Positions 1 to 7,811 of a stretch of 9,710 bases of DNA are shown here, piece after piece. Every line of letters begins with the position of its first letter. Positions within the stretch are counted from its first letter, which is position 1. The notes beneath the pieces were generated by a model. It was not told the DNA's origin. It did no database searches and saw only the letters and a list, made by a program, of their open reading frames with translations. The position numbers were made by a program, and so were the translations under genes. The stretch lies in NCBI GenBank assembly GCA_937948705.1, contig CALECF010000216.1:1-9710 (forward strand), read 5' to 3'. Source of the DNA: an uncultured Anaerosolibacter sp. GTDB taxonomy: Bacteria; Bacillota_A; Clostridia; Peptostreptococcales; Thermotaleaceae.

Positions 1-16
1 TTTTCGTTAAAAGATA

Positions 17-45
17 TTGGCGAAGCGTAATTTTCATGATATACT
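17..45 (+). promoter_or_regulatory. Putative sigma-A promoter of the tetR-family gene
   Basis: A -35 box TTGGCG (17-22, 4 of 6 consensus bases) is followed after 17 bases by a -10 box TATACT (40-45). Transcription would start near position 52, at the left edge of the palindrome at 53-70. A repressor bound there would block initiation. The call rests on box match and spacing only. Confidence 0.6.
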
Positions 46-52
46 ATTTAAA

Positions 53-70
53 AAAGAACAGGTGATCTTT
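53..70. promoter_or_regulatory. Putative TetR operator 1 (autoregulatory)
   Basis: The 18-bp imperfect palindrome AAAGAACAGGTGATCTTT lies just downstream of the tetR promoter. It overlaps the gene's ribosome binding site (AGGTGAT) and ends one base before the start codon. The arms AAAGAACA and TGATCTTT are complementary at 7 of 8 positions. The same element recurs at 709-726 before the ABC operon. Over positions 49-74 against 705-730 the two copies match at 22 of 26 bases. A shared palindrome at both promoters of a TetR-pump locus is the usual layout for TetR autorepression plus pump control. Binding itself is inferred. Confidence 0.6.
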
Positions 71-71
71 A

Positions 72-686
72 ATGCAAATACAAAAAGAAGAAGTACGAGA
101 AGCAATTATACAAAAAGCAGAAGATGAGTTTTTCAAACATGGATTTGAAAAGGCATCCATTCGAAATATTGCCAAGGCAGCTGGAACGACCATTGGTAAT
201 CTATACAATTATTTTAGAAATAAAGAGGAGTTATTCTATGTGATCGTTACGCCTGTCTATGAAAGCTTTATTTATGTAATGAAGGAGCATCATACCCATC
301 AAAAAGAACATGAAGAGGAATTGGGAGACCTGAAGGATTTTCCAAAGAAGATCCATGAGCTGATAAAAGGCATGGACCAGCCATTTAATCGAGGATTGGT
401 TATTTTGATTGATGGTAGTAAGGGTACAAAGTATGAGTTTGTAAGAGAAGAAATTCTTTTGTTTATCATCACCCACTTTGAAAGTCATCTAGGACGTGTG
501 TCGGTATCTGATTACAGGCCGTTTCATCCATATTTTGCCCGAGGAATAGCTTCAGGGTTTTTAGATGGTCTCTTGGATATATTGAGGAAGGATTATGGGA
601 AGTTAGAGTTAGAATATCTTTTAGGGGATTATATACTGTTCTATATTTTAGGCTTGGTAGGACTGCAGTGGAATAGAGAAGAATAA
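72..686 (+). CDS. TetR/AcrR-family transcriptional repressor
   Basis: This is a 204-residue protein, a normal length for one-domain TetR regulators, which bind DNA as dimers and let go when a ligand binds. The N-terminal three-helix DNA-binding domain spans about residues 8-55. Its helix-turn-helix lies at about 29-48, with the family hallmark 'GNLYNYFRNKEELF' at 42-55. Residues 60-204 form the variable all-helical ligand and dimer domain and give no clue to the ligand. The ATG at 72 follows AGGTGAT at 60-66. The ABC exporter genes start 82 bases downstream with no visible terminator between, and a shared palindrome precedes both. The likely role is repressor of itself and of the exporter, perhaps induced by the exported compound; the role is inference, the family is clear. 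Confidence 0.93.
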   Translation: MQIQKEEVREAIIQKAEDEFFKHGFEKASIRNIAKAAGTTIGNLYNYFRNKEELFYVIVTPVYESFIYVMKEHHTHQKEHEEELGDLKDFPKKIHELIKGMDQPFNRGLVILIDGSKGTKYEFVREEILLFIITHFESHLGRVSVSDYRPFHPYFARGIASGFLDGLLDILRKDYGKLELEYLLGDYILFYILGLVGLQWNREE

Positions 687-701
687 GGATTAAAAAATTT
701 A

Positions 702-731
702 TTGTAAAAAAGAACGAATGATCTTTATTGT
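702..731 (+). promoter_or_regulatory. Possible promoter of the ABC exporter operon
   Basis: TTGTAA (702-707) and TATTGT (726-731), 18 bases apart, could serve as -35 and -10 boxes, each matching 4 of 6 consensus bases. The 18-bp palindrome at 709-726 would then fill the spacer, which is where several TetR-family operators lie. The match is weak. Read-through from the tetR promoter is an alternative way to express the operon. Confidence 0.3.
709..726. promoter_or_regulatory. Putative TetR operator 2 (ABC exporter operon)
   Basis: AAAGAACGAATGATCTTT is the second copy of the element at 53-70. The shared parts are TAAAAAAGAAC on the left (705-715) and TGATCTTTA on the right (719-727), with all three central bases different. 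Conservation of the arms around an unconserved centre is what a dimeric repressor site would show. The copy lies in the gap between the regulator and the ATPase gene, 42 bases before the chosen start. Confidence 0.6.
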
Positions 732-768
732 AAGTTTATGAAAAATTAAAATCAAAGGAGATATGGAT

Positions 769-1623
769 ATGATTCATGTAAAGAATTTAACTTTTACCTA
801 TCCAAAAGCCAAGGAGAAAATGCTAAAGGGAATTGACTTTAGAATCGAGGAAGGGGAAATATTTGGGTTCCTTGGGCCAAGTGGGGCAGGAAAGAGTACA
901 ACACAGAAGATTCTCATCGGGCTATTAAAAGACTATGGGGGCGAGGTAACTGTCATGGGGAAGGAAATCAAAGAATGGAACCGGGATTATTATGAGAAAG
1001 TGGGCATTTCCTTTGAACTTCCTAATCTTTATCAAAAGTTAACCGCCATAGAAAATCTTAAATTGATTCAATCATTTTACAGTGGAAAAACAGAAGAGCC
1101 TATGAGGCTATTAGAAATGGTAGGGTTGGGGAATAAAGGGAATTTAAGGGTATCCCAATATTCAAAAGGTATGAAAATGCGATTGAATTTTGTCAGGGCC
1201 CTTCTCCATCGACCAGAATTAATTTTCCTAGATGAACCTACATCTGGTTTAGATCCAGTGAATGCAAAAAATATTAAGGATATTGTACTACAGCAAAAAC
1301 AAAAAGGCAGGACGGTGTTTTTGACGACCCACAATATGGCTGTAGCCGATGAATTATGTGATCGAGTAGCATTTATTGTAGACGGGGAAATAAAGCTGAT
1401 TAACTCACCTAAGGAATTAAAAGTCCAGTGGGGGAGAAGAAGGTTAACAGTGGAATATGTAGACCATGGGGCCATTGTAAGAAAGGATTTTGATCTAGAT
1501 GGTATTGGTGATAATCAGACATTTATCCAAATACTACAAAACAAGGAAGTAAAGACAATCCATAGCCAGGAGGCGACTTTGGAGGACATTTTTATACAGA
1601 CCACAGGGAGGGGATTGTCATGA
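769..1623 (+). CDS. ABC-2 type exporter, ATP-binding subunit
   Basis: This cytoplasmic ATPase drives the exporter made with the next two proteins. Counting from the ATG at 763, it has Walker A GPSGAGKST (38-46), signature SQYSKGM (131-137), Walker B LIFLDEPTSGLD (153-164) with catalytic Glu, and the H-loop His190. The Q-loop position reads FELPNLY, with Glu in place of Gln, a variant I associate with some drug and antibiotic exporter ATPases of the BcrA/DrrA type. The last 60 residues are the usual C-terminal extension of that group. I choose ATG 769 (284 aa) because AAAGGAG at 754-760 lies 8 bases before it but only 2 bases before ATG 763. The stop overlaps the next start (ATGA). The substrate is unknown; the arrangement of one ATPase and two distinct permeases recalls exporters annotated for fluoroquinolones. 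Confidence 0.95.
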   Translation: MIHVKNLTFTYPKAKEKMLKGIDFRIEEGEIFGFLGPSGAGKSTTQKILIGLLKDYGGEVTVMGKEIKEWNRDYYEKVGISFELPNLYQKLTAIENLKLIQSFYSGKTEEPMRLLEMVGLGNKGNLRVSQYSKGMKMRLNFVRALLHRPELIFLDEPTSGLDPVNAKNIKDIVLQQKQKGRTVFLTTHNMAVADELCDRVAFIVDGEIKLINSPKELKVQWGRRRLTVEYVDHGAIVRKDFDLDGIGDNQTFIQILQNKEVKTIHSQEATLEDIFIQTTGRGLS

Positions 1624-2330
1624 GAAGACTCTTCGCATGTATCCGAGCTGATTTGTATCTACAAGTTAGATATGGCTTCTATGCAGTCTATGCAATTGTC
1701 ACGGTAGTATATATTTTGTTGCTTAAGCAGGCACCCTTGGGAAGTCTTAAAATATTAGTCCCTATGATTGTATTCTCAGACCCATCTATGTTAGGTTTCT
1801 TCTTTATTGGAGGGTTGGTCCTCTTGGAGAAGGGGGAAAACACACTAGAATATATCACAGTAACGCCCTTAAGGATTAAAGAGTATTTGATTTCAAAAAT
1901 GATATCTTTAACTGTATTGGCTTTACTTGCCAGTTTTGCAGTGACCCTCTTTGTCTATCCAAGTAATGTCCATAAAGTTCAGTTGGCCATAGGCATTGTG
2001 CTGACTTCCTTCTTTTTTATATTAGTAGGGTTTATAGCGGTGGCCCGTTTTCGCACTGTCAATGAGTATATACTGTCTTCTGTAGTGTACATGACCTTTT
2101 TATTTTTGCCTCTTTTAGATTACTTCGGTTTGTGGAGAAGCAGGGCTTTTTATATTTTCCCTACCAAAGCAGCATTGGTATTGATTGGAGGTGCTTTTCA
2201 GCCCATGGAATTTTGGAGAATAGGCTATGGGATAGGAAGTTTACTCCTATGGATTGGCTTGGCTTTCCCCTTGGCTTACCGGTCCTTTTATCGTTTTATT
2301 ATTCTAAAGGAAGGAGAGCGGTCTTCATGA
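1620..2330 (+). CDS. ABC-2 type exporter, membrane subunit 1
   Basis: This is a 236-residue, strongly hydrophobic protein with about six membrane segments, near residues 19-36, 52-69, 94-112, 121-143, 150-169 and 203-220. Between the second and third comes 'LLEKGENTLEYITVTPLRIKEYL', a version of the ABC-2 permease cytoplasmic motif (a charged turn followed by a TP-x-R/K loop). The ATG at 1620 overlaps the ATPase stop by four bases, with GGGAGGGG (1606-1613) upstream. Its end overlaps the next permease start in the same way, which implies translational coupling and equal amounts of the two subunits. It probably forms a heterodimeric channel with the next protein. The substrate cannot be read from the sequence. 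Confidence 0.9.
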   Translation: MRRLFACIRADLYLQVRYGFYAVYAIVTVVYILLLKQAPLGSLKILVPMIVFSDPSMLGFFFIGGLVLLEKGENTLEYITVTPLRIKEYLISKMISLTVLALLASFAVTLFVYPSNVHKVQLAIGIVLTSFFFILVGFIAVARFRTVNEYILSSVVYMTFLFLPLLDYFGLWRSRAFYIFPTKAALVLIGGAFQPMEFWRIGYGIGSLLLWIGLAFPLAYRSFYRFIILKEGERSS

Positions 2331-3046
2331 AAAAGGCATATGTTTTATTGATGAATGATTTGAGAAACATCTTGCGGGAGCCTATGTTACTCTTTGCTCT
2401 ATTGGGCCCCCTGTTTTTGTCCTTGGCTATGAGATGGGGTTTGCCTATGATGACGATATACCTTGGGCCTTACGTGAATCTAGCCATGTATTATCCTTTG
2501 ATATTGGTTTTTGTCCTATTAATAGCCGCCATGCTCACGGGTATGGTAACGGGATTTCTGTTATTGGATGAACGGGATGATCAGGTATACATGACATTGA
2601 TTGTTACACCCTTGGGGAAAGAAGGATATACTCTCTATCGTATTGTTTTGCCGATGATCATTAGCTTCTTCTATGCTATCATTGCTTTGCCTATCGTAGG
2701 GGTAAGACAGATTCCCATAGGATCTTTGGTGCCTATTGCACTGTTGGCAGGTATGGAAGCTCCTATCATGGCGTTGTTTCTAGCTGGTTTTGCAGGAAAC
2801 AAAGTAGAAGGATTGGCTCTATCTAAGGGGTTTGGTTTGTTTATGATTCCACCCATCGCCTCTTATTTTGTCAAATCAAAATGGGCCCTATTGGCAGGCT
2901 TAAGCCCATTTTACTGGCCTATGCAGGTGTTTCTAACCCTAGGGGAGAGGAGTGGAGTCCATCAGTTTTATATTTTCGGAGGTTTACTGATTCACAGCAT
3001 GCTGCTATATGGTTTAATAAACCGATTTATTAGAACAATGAAATAA
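2327..3046 (+). CDS. ABC-2 type exporter, membrane subunit 2
   Basis: This is a 239-residue membrane protein with about six hydrophobic segments. After the second comes 'LLDERDDQVYMTLIVTPLGK', which parallels the EKGENTLEYITVTPLR stretch of subunit 1 and marks the two as diverged halves of one channel. An open frame extends upstream to 2132, but the ATG at 2327 is the start. It is preceded by AAGGAAGGAG (2307-2316), it overlaps the previous stop as ATGA, and upstream the frame would run through 199 bases of subunit 1. The following terminator marks it as the last gene of the exporter operon. Substrate unknown. Confidence 0.9.
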   Translation: MKKAYVLLMNDLRNILREPMLLFALLGPLFLSLAMRWGLPMMTIYLGPYVNLAMYYPLILVFVLLIAAMLTGMVTGFLLLDERDDQVYMTLIVTPLGKEGYTLYRIVLPMIISFFYAIIALPIVGVRQIPIGSLVPIALLAGMEAPIMALFLAGFAGNKVEGLALSKGFGLFMIPPIASYFVKSKWALLAGLSPFYWPMQVFLTLGERSGVHQFYIFGGLLIHSMLLYGLINRFIRTMK

Positions 3047-3063
3047 GGTATGTCTAATGTTTT

Positions 3064-3101
3064 AGAAGCTTTCTATCAAGAGAAGGCTTTTATTTTTTTA
3101 T
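3064..3101 (+). terminator. Rho-independent terminator of the ABC exporter operon
   Basis: The stem AAGCTTTCT (3066-3074) pairs with AGAAGGCTT (3081-3089) with one G-T pair, around the loop ATCAAG. It can be extended by two or three weak pairs at the base. A T-rich run with seven consecutive Ts follows. It lies 20 bases after the stop of the second permease and separates the ABC operon from the RND system. Confidence 0.85.
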
Positions 3102-3188
3102 TCTGTGTAAACAAAAGTGAAACAATTTCGTACTCAAAGTGTATTAGATATTAAGGCGTGTTTTGCAAAAAAAGCAGGAGGTATTGTA

Positions 3189-3296
3189 TTGAATGATGAG
3201 AGATTAAATCCTAGAAGAACTAGTGGTGTCATAAACAAAAAAAGTTGTGCAGAAAGAAGGGAGAAAGATGAAAGATTTTCAGGAAAGTCAGTTTGA
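3189..3296 (+). CDS. Possible 35-codon leader frame overlapping the RND gene start
   Basis: A consensus ribosome binding site AGGAGG (3176-3181) lies 7 bases before a TTG at 3189. This opens a 35-codon frame (LNDERLNPRRTSGVINKKSC..., rich in Arg and Lys) that ends at 3296. It covers the RND gene's own ribosome site and runs 29 bases into that gene in another frame. A second reading is a four-codon ATG ATG AGA GAT TAA frame starting at 3193. Either could be a leader that couples or limits pump translation. It could equally be chance, or the remains of a lost gene. No similarity to any known peptide is recognised. Confidence 0.25.
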   Translation: MNDERLNPRRTSGVINKKSCAERREKDERFSGKSV

Positions 3297-6200
3297 CCAT
3301 ATACCAGAGATGGAAGAAAAAAAGAATATATTCGGTAGATGGGCAGGCTTTTTTATAGGTAGATACAGAATTGTATATCTGCTTATTGCTGCCATATTGA
3401 TTTGGGGTATTGGAGCGTACTTAGGGATGCCAAGGGAGCTCCAACCTGAAGTTGTGCTGCCCTATGGGCACGTGTTGACCACATATGTGGGGGCTGGGCC
3501 AGAAGAAATGGAGGCCTTGGTTACAAAGAAAATTGAAAAGAAGTTAGACGAACTAGAAAAGGTAAAAATGATAACTTCTTCCTCCGGGTATGGTTATTCA
3601 TCGGTTTTCGTAGAGTTTGAGCAGGGCGCTGATATGGACAGCATGATGCAAAAGATGAGAGATAAGGTTTCGGCAGTTCAGTCGGAGCTTCCAACCGATG
3701 CCGAAGTGCCACAAATCATGACCCTGGAAACCAACAATACGCCTATTATGATCATCAATGTCAGTGGCGATTATGATTTTGTAACACTAAAGAATTATGC
3801 TGAAAAGATTAAAGAAGAAATTGAAAAAAATAAAGACATATCCGATGTACAGATTATTGGGGGTCTAGAACGGGAGATAAAAGTAATCGTTAATCCTCAA
3901 AAACTATCGGTATACAATCTATCTTTAGAACAGATTAAGAATGCCATTGTTTTATCCAATGTAAATTTTCCAGGTGGAGATATTGTCCTGGATAATAAAA
4001 ATTATAATATTCGTACCGTAGGTGAGTTTGGTAATGTAAAGGAACTTGAAAATGTAGTGATCACATATATGGGGAATAGTCCTTTATTTTTAAAGGATAT
4101 CGCTGAGATAGAAGATGGATATGCTTCTCCCAAGTCCTATTCCAGAATGTCAAATCACTTAGGGACAGATCAGGCCAGTGTAAAGAAGGCCGTGGCCATT
4201 ACTGTAAAGAAAAAGGAAGAGGCAGATGTCATCAAAACCAGCAACAAAATCCACAAATTATTGGAAAAGGGCGAGGGTAGCCTATACCCTAAAGAGCTAC
4301 AAGTAGAAGTCAGTGGAGATACAGCAGAATATGTAGAGGATGAACTGGGAACAGTGGTGCAGAACTCAAAATCTGGACTCCTTCTTGTAATTATTGTACT
4401 ATTTCTGTTCATTGGTTTTGGAGAATCTCTGGTTGTATCTATGGTGATACCTCTATCCATATTTATAGCCTTTGGGCTCATGAATATCACAGGGATGACG
4501 TTTAATAGCATTACTTTGTTTTCATTGATATTGGCAGTGGGGATGCTAGTAGACAATGGGATTGTTATCATGGAGAACATTGATCGATTGCGGTTCAAGG
4601 GACTGCCTACAAATTTAGCTGCAGAAGTAGGCACAAATCAAATTGCTCCGGCGGTAGCCTCCTCTACATTGACTACTTTGGCTGCATTTTTTCCGATAAT
4701 GCTGACCACAGGAATCATGGGAGCCTTTATCAAACCTATTCCAATTACTGTGATCTTTGCCCTAGGAGCATCCTTTATGGTGGCGATTACCATTACTCCT
4801 GCCCTATGTACTATGGTACTGAAGGAACACCGTAGATCCAATGAGCTTATAAGCCACCCTTTGATAGAGAAAGGATTAAAGGTTACTTCTGTGCTGTTTG
4901 TATTTGTACTTTCCCTATATGCTTTTAAGAATGAAGAGGGTGGGATATTGGGATTTGGTACATTATCTGTTGTTTTTGCGGTCCTCTTCTCAGGAGCTAT
5001 GATCAGAAAGAAGTTTTTTAGAAATAAGAATAAGGAACAACATCCTATTATTGGTGGATATGCTAAGATACTATACGATATCGTGCAGAATAAGTGGAAA
5101 AGACGGGCAGTGGTAGGAACTGTGTTTATTGCCTTTGTATTGAGTCTGGCACTCATTCCTTTGGGAATCCTAAAGGTAGAAATGTTCGCACAAAATGATT
5201 ATACACGTCTTTATGTGAATATTGAGGCACCTTTGGGTACTAATCTAGATACTACCTCAGCCATTGCGGAAGAGGTGGAAAAAAGACTGTTGCCCTTTAA
5301 AGAGATTAAAAGTTTTGTATCCAATGTGGGTATTACAGGTGCAGATAGCTTGGAAACAATTACGGTGGGCTCTGCCAGCAACCCAAACAATGCACGAATC
5401 ATCATAGATTTACATGATAAGAAGGTGCGGGAAAGAACCAGTATGGAACTAGCTGTCATTCTCCGTGAAACCATCAAGGATATACCTGGTGCTAAAATTG
5501 AGATCCAAGAGTTAGAAGATGGTCCTCCTTCAGGGAAACCTATCTATATTGAGTTAACAAGTGAGAATTTTGATGATTTGAAGTTAGTAGCAGGTGACTT
5601 CGCAGGTATTATAAAATCCCTCGAAGGAACTAGAGACGTGGAAAGCAGCATTGAAGAAGGTTCCCCTGAACTACAGGTAAAGGTAGATAAGGAAAAGGCT
5701 AGTTACCTAGGACTAAATGATATGACAGTGGCTTTGGGCATTCGAAACGCTGTAAATGGTCTGAAGGCAACTACCTTTAGAAATAATCAGGATGAAATTG
5801 ATGTGATGATCCATACATCAGAAGAAAAGCTCCAAAGTAAGGATGATCTTGAAAAAATCTATTTTCCCTCTCGGTTTGGACAGATGATTCCCTTCTCCCA
5901 GGTGGCAGAGGTGATAGAAACCAAGAGCATAACGGCGATTCAGCATAAAGATTTAAAACGTCAAGTGAGTATATCCGCTGATTTGTTAACAGGTACGATT
6001 CCTGGAGATATAACCAAGGCTTTTAAAGAAGCCATTGCCGATTATCCTATGCCAGAAGGCATGATTATTGGATATGGTGGTGAGGAAGAAGACATGCAGG
6101 AATCTTTCACAGACATGTTTAGGAATATGGCGATTGCAGCCATATTGGTATTCTTGATTCTAGCTGTACAGTTTAACTCCCTATCACAGCCTCTTATCAT

Positions 6201-6663
6201 ATTGTTCTCGGTGCCCATGGCCCTCATCGGTGTCATGCCTGGGTTGGTACTTACGGGGAATACCTTTGGGTTTGTTTCCTTTGTAGGGGTAGTGGCGTTG
6301 GTAGGTATTGCAGTAAATGATGCCATCGTATTGGTGGATTATATAAACTATCTAAGAAAAAATGGATACTCTTTACAGGATGCAGTAAAGGAAACGGGTG
6401 TTACAAGGTTTATGCCTGTTATGGCCACAACCATTACGACGGTGGGCGGTATACTTCCAATCACCATCAGACAGCCTTTCTTTGCCCCTATGGGATATGC
6501 CCTGATCTGTGGATTGAGTATGGCCACCATTCTTACCTTATTGGTGATACCGGTTTTATATACATCCTTAGAAGAATTTAAAATGATGCTAAAACAAAGA
6601 AAAAACAGAAATAAAGGAGGCATGGGAGATGAGAAAGCTGCTGATCCTGTTATTGGTCACTAG
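3268..6663 (+). CDS. RND-family efflux permease (HAE1-like), with extra central membrane segments
   Basis: This 1131-residue inner-membrane pump exports compounds using an ion gradient. It has two similar halves, each with one membrane helix, a large external domain and a helix bundle. TM1 is at about 33-53 and is followed by 'GMPRELQPEVVLP'. The fourth-helix motif 'GMLVDNGIVIMENIDR' carries Asp429 and Asn430 where AcrB has two Asp; Asp-Asn is seen in many relatives. The second-half counterpart is 'VGIAVNDAIVLVDYINYLR' (Asn1017, Asp1018). Family members are commonly about 1030-1060 residues. The excess sits between TM6 and TM7, where residues 536-553 and 560-579 are two more hydrophobic stretches. 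ATG 3268 follows AAGGGAG (3257-3263). GTG 3247 in the same frame has no ribosome site. Its end overlaps the fusion-protein gene by 35 bases. Substrate unknown; SwrC/YerP-type pumps are Gram-positive precedents. Confidence 0.95.
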   Translation: MKDFQESQFDHIPEMEEKKNIFGRWAGFFIGRYRIVYLLIAAILIWGIGAYLGMPRELQPEVVLPYGHVLTTYVGAGPEEMEALVTKKIEKKLDELEKVKMITSSSGYGYSSVFVEFEQGADMDSMMQKMRDKVSAVQSELPTDAEVPQIMTLETNNTPIMIINVSGDYDFVTLKNYAEKIKEEIEKNKDISDVQIIGGLEREIKVIVNPQKLSVYNLSLEQIKNAIVLSNVNFPGGDIVLDNKNYNIRTVGEFGNVKELENVVITYMGNSPLFLKDIAEIEDGYASPKSYSRMSNHLGTDQASVKKAVAITVKKKEEADVIKTSNKIHKLLEKGEGSLYPKELQVEVSGDTAEYVEDELGTVVQNSKSGLLLVIIVLFLFIGFGESLVVSMVIPLSIFIAFGLMNITGMTFNSITLFSLILAVGMLVDNGIVIMENIDRLRFKGLPTNLAAEVGTNQIAPAVASSTLTTLAAFFPIMLTTGIMGAFIKPIPITVIFALGASFMVAITITPALCTMVLKEHRRSNELISHPLIEKGLKVTSVLFVFVLSLYAFKNEEGGILGFGTLSVVFAVLFSGAMIRKKFFRNKNKEQHPIIGGYAKILYDIVQNKWKRRAVVGTVFIAFVLSLALIPLGILKVEMFAQNDYTRLYVNIEAPLGTNLDTTSAIAEEVEKRLLPFKEIKSFVSNVGITGADSLETITVGSASNPNNARIIIDLHDKKVRERTSMELAVILRETIKDIPGAKIEIQELEDGPPSGKPIYIELTSENFDDLKLVAGDFAGIIKSLEGTRDVESSIEEGSPELQVKVDKEKASYLGLNDMTVALGIRNAVNGLKATTFRNNQDEIDVMIHTSEEKLQSKDDLEKIYFPSRFGQMIPFSQVAEVIETKSITAIQHKDLKRQVSISADLLTGTIPGDITKAFKEAIADYPMPEGMIIGYGGEEEDMQESFTDMFRNMAIAAILVFLILAVQFNSLSQPLIILFSVPMALIGVMPGLVLTGNTFGFVSFVGVVALVGIAVNDAIVLVDYINYLRKNGYSLQDAVKETGVTRFMPVMATTITTVGGILPITIRQPFFAPMGYALICGLSMATILTLLVIPVLYTSLEEFKMMLKQRKNRNKGGMGDEKAADPVIGH

Positions 6664-7729
6664 TCTGATCTTCGCTGGTTGTGCAGCAAAAGAGACGGCT
6701 CCTGCCGCAGGAAAAAGTGAAACATCAGAAGCAAATAAGTCAGAAACAGAAGTGACATATGTAAAGGTAGAGCCTATTGGAATCAAGGATTTTTCCCGTA
6801 AGTTATCCCTTCCGGGGGTGATTCAACCGAAGGAAACGGTAATGGTGACGACAAAAATCAGTGGAACGGTGGAAAGAATCTCAGGGGACATTGGAAGTGC
6901 CATAAAAAAAGGGGCTCTACTATGTAAGTTATCTGATATGGAATATAAGTTGCAGTACGAGAATGCAGTAATTGGCCTAAATAAAGAAAAGCTAACCTAT
7001 GAGAGTACCAAAAAAAGTTATGAACGCCATAAGGCACTCTTTGATAGTGGAGCCCTTTCTCAAGTAGATTATGAAAATATAGAGAATCAGTATAAGATGG
7101 GACATGAAATATTAAATCTAGCCCACAATGGATATGCCCTAGCCAAACAAAATCTTGATTATACGGAGATTAAAGCACCTATATCAGGTGTGATTAGTCA
7201 AAAAGAGGTTTCAGTGGGTGAAAATATTGGACCAGGCAAGACGATATTTACCATAGTGAGTATGGATGACATGTATGTGGAGAGTGGGGTGTCAGAGAAA
7301 GACATTCCTGCTTGTAAGGTAGGTCAAAAAGTAGCAATAAAGACAGAATCATTAGGATCTGAACTATTGGAGGGTGAAATCACCCATATTGGGCCTGTGC
7401 CTGATCCAACGACAAAGGCATATCCTGTGAAAATATTGGTGAGAAATAGGGAACAGCGGTTAAAACCAGGGATGTTTGCTACCATAGAGATTTTATTGGA
7501 TACCCATACGTCTGTTATGGCAGTATCGAAGGAAGCTGTCGTCATAGAAAATGGCATAGAATTTGTCTTTATAGAACAAGGTGGAAAGGCATACAAAAAG
7601 CCTATAAAGACAGGATATAAAGATGAGGACCATTTTGAGGTTCTTGAAGGAATTGACAATGATGCCAGGATCATAGTGGTAGGCAAAGATAAATTAGTGA
7701 ATGGTAATCCAATAGAAGTAAGGAAATAG
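6629..7729 (+). CDS. RND efflux periplasmic-adaptor (membrane fusion) lipoprotein, HlyD-like
   Basis: This 366-residue adaptor partners the RND permease. The N-terminus is a lipoprotein signal: basic MRK, a hydrophobic run, then lipobox FAGC with Cys18, so the mature protein would be lipid-anchored on the outer face of the membrane. A low-complexity Lys/Glu/Ser/Ala linker (19-42) follows. The lipoyl-like domain is split into halves near 72-103 ('ISGTVERISGDIGSAIKKG') and 180-210 ('IKAPISGVISQKEVSVGE'), flanking a helical hairpin (about 104-178). Beta-barrel and membrane-proximal domains follow, with 'RLKPGMFATIEI' at 277-288. ATG 6629 is preceded by AAAGGAGG (6613-6620) at 8 bases. The gene lies after the pump gene and overlaps it by 35 bases, the reverse of the common adaptor-first order. 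No outer-membrane channel gene follows. Confidence 0.95.
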   Translation: MRKLLILLLVTSLIFAGCAAKETAPAAGKSETSEANKSETEVTYVKVEPIGIKDFSRKLSLPGVIQPKETVMVTTKISGTVERISGDIGSAIKKGALLCKLSDMEYKLQYENAVIGLNKEKLTYESTKKSYERHKALFDSGALSQVDYENIENQYKMGHEILNLAHNGYALAKQNLDYTEIKAPISGVISQKEVSVGENIGPGKTIFTIVSMDDMYVESGVSEKDIPACKVGQKVAIKTESLGSELLEGEITHIGPVPDPTTKAYPVKILVRNREQRLKPGMFATIEILLDTHTSVMAVSKEAVVIENGIEFVFIEQGGKAYKKPIKTGYKDEDHFEVLEGIDNDARIIVVGKDKLVNGNPIEVRK

Positions 7730-7739
7730 ATAGAATTTA

Positions 7740-7768
7740 ATGACGGAATATCAGGGTGAACATATACT
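7740..7768 (+). promoter_or_regulatory. Possible promoter of the PrcB-domain gene
   Basis: ATGACG (7740-7745) and TATACT (7763-7768) are 17 bases apart and match the -35 and -10 consensus at 4 and 5 of 6 positions. Transcription would start near 7775, giving a leader of about 35 bases. No terminator separates this site from the adaptor gene ending at 7729, so read-through from the efflux operon is also possible. Confidence 0.35.
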
Positions 7769-7811
7769 AAAATAGAAGCAAATTGTAAAAAACATCTTAA
7801 AGGAGGGGTTG

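Noticed and set aside
2132..2326. Upstream extension of the second ABC permease (65 more residues)
   Set aside because: It lies inside permease 1 in another frame and has a soluble, unrelated composition. The ATG at 2327 has a clear ribosome site and an ATGA overlap.
3102..3175. Promoter for the RND genes
   Set aside because: TATTAA at 3149-3154 could be a -10 box, but the matching -35 (TTTCGT, 3126-3131) is too poor to support a call. The palindrome found at the ABC operon is absent here.
4170..5156. Two long minus-strand frames (154 and 172 codons) opposite the RND gene
   Set aside because: They lie wholly inside a well-conserved RND permease and have no ribosome sites or recognisable motifs. 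They are antisense shadows of its codon pattern.
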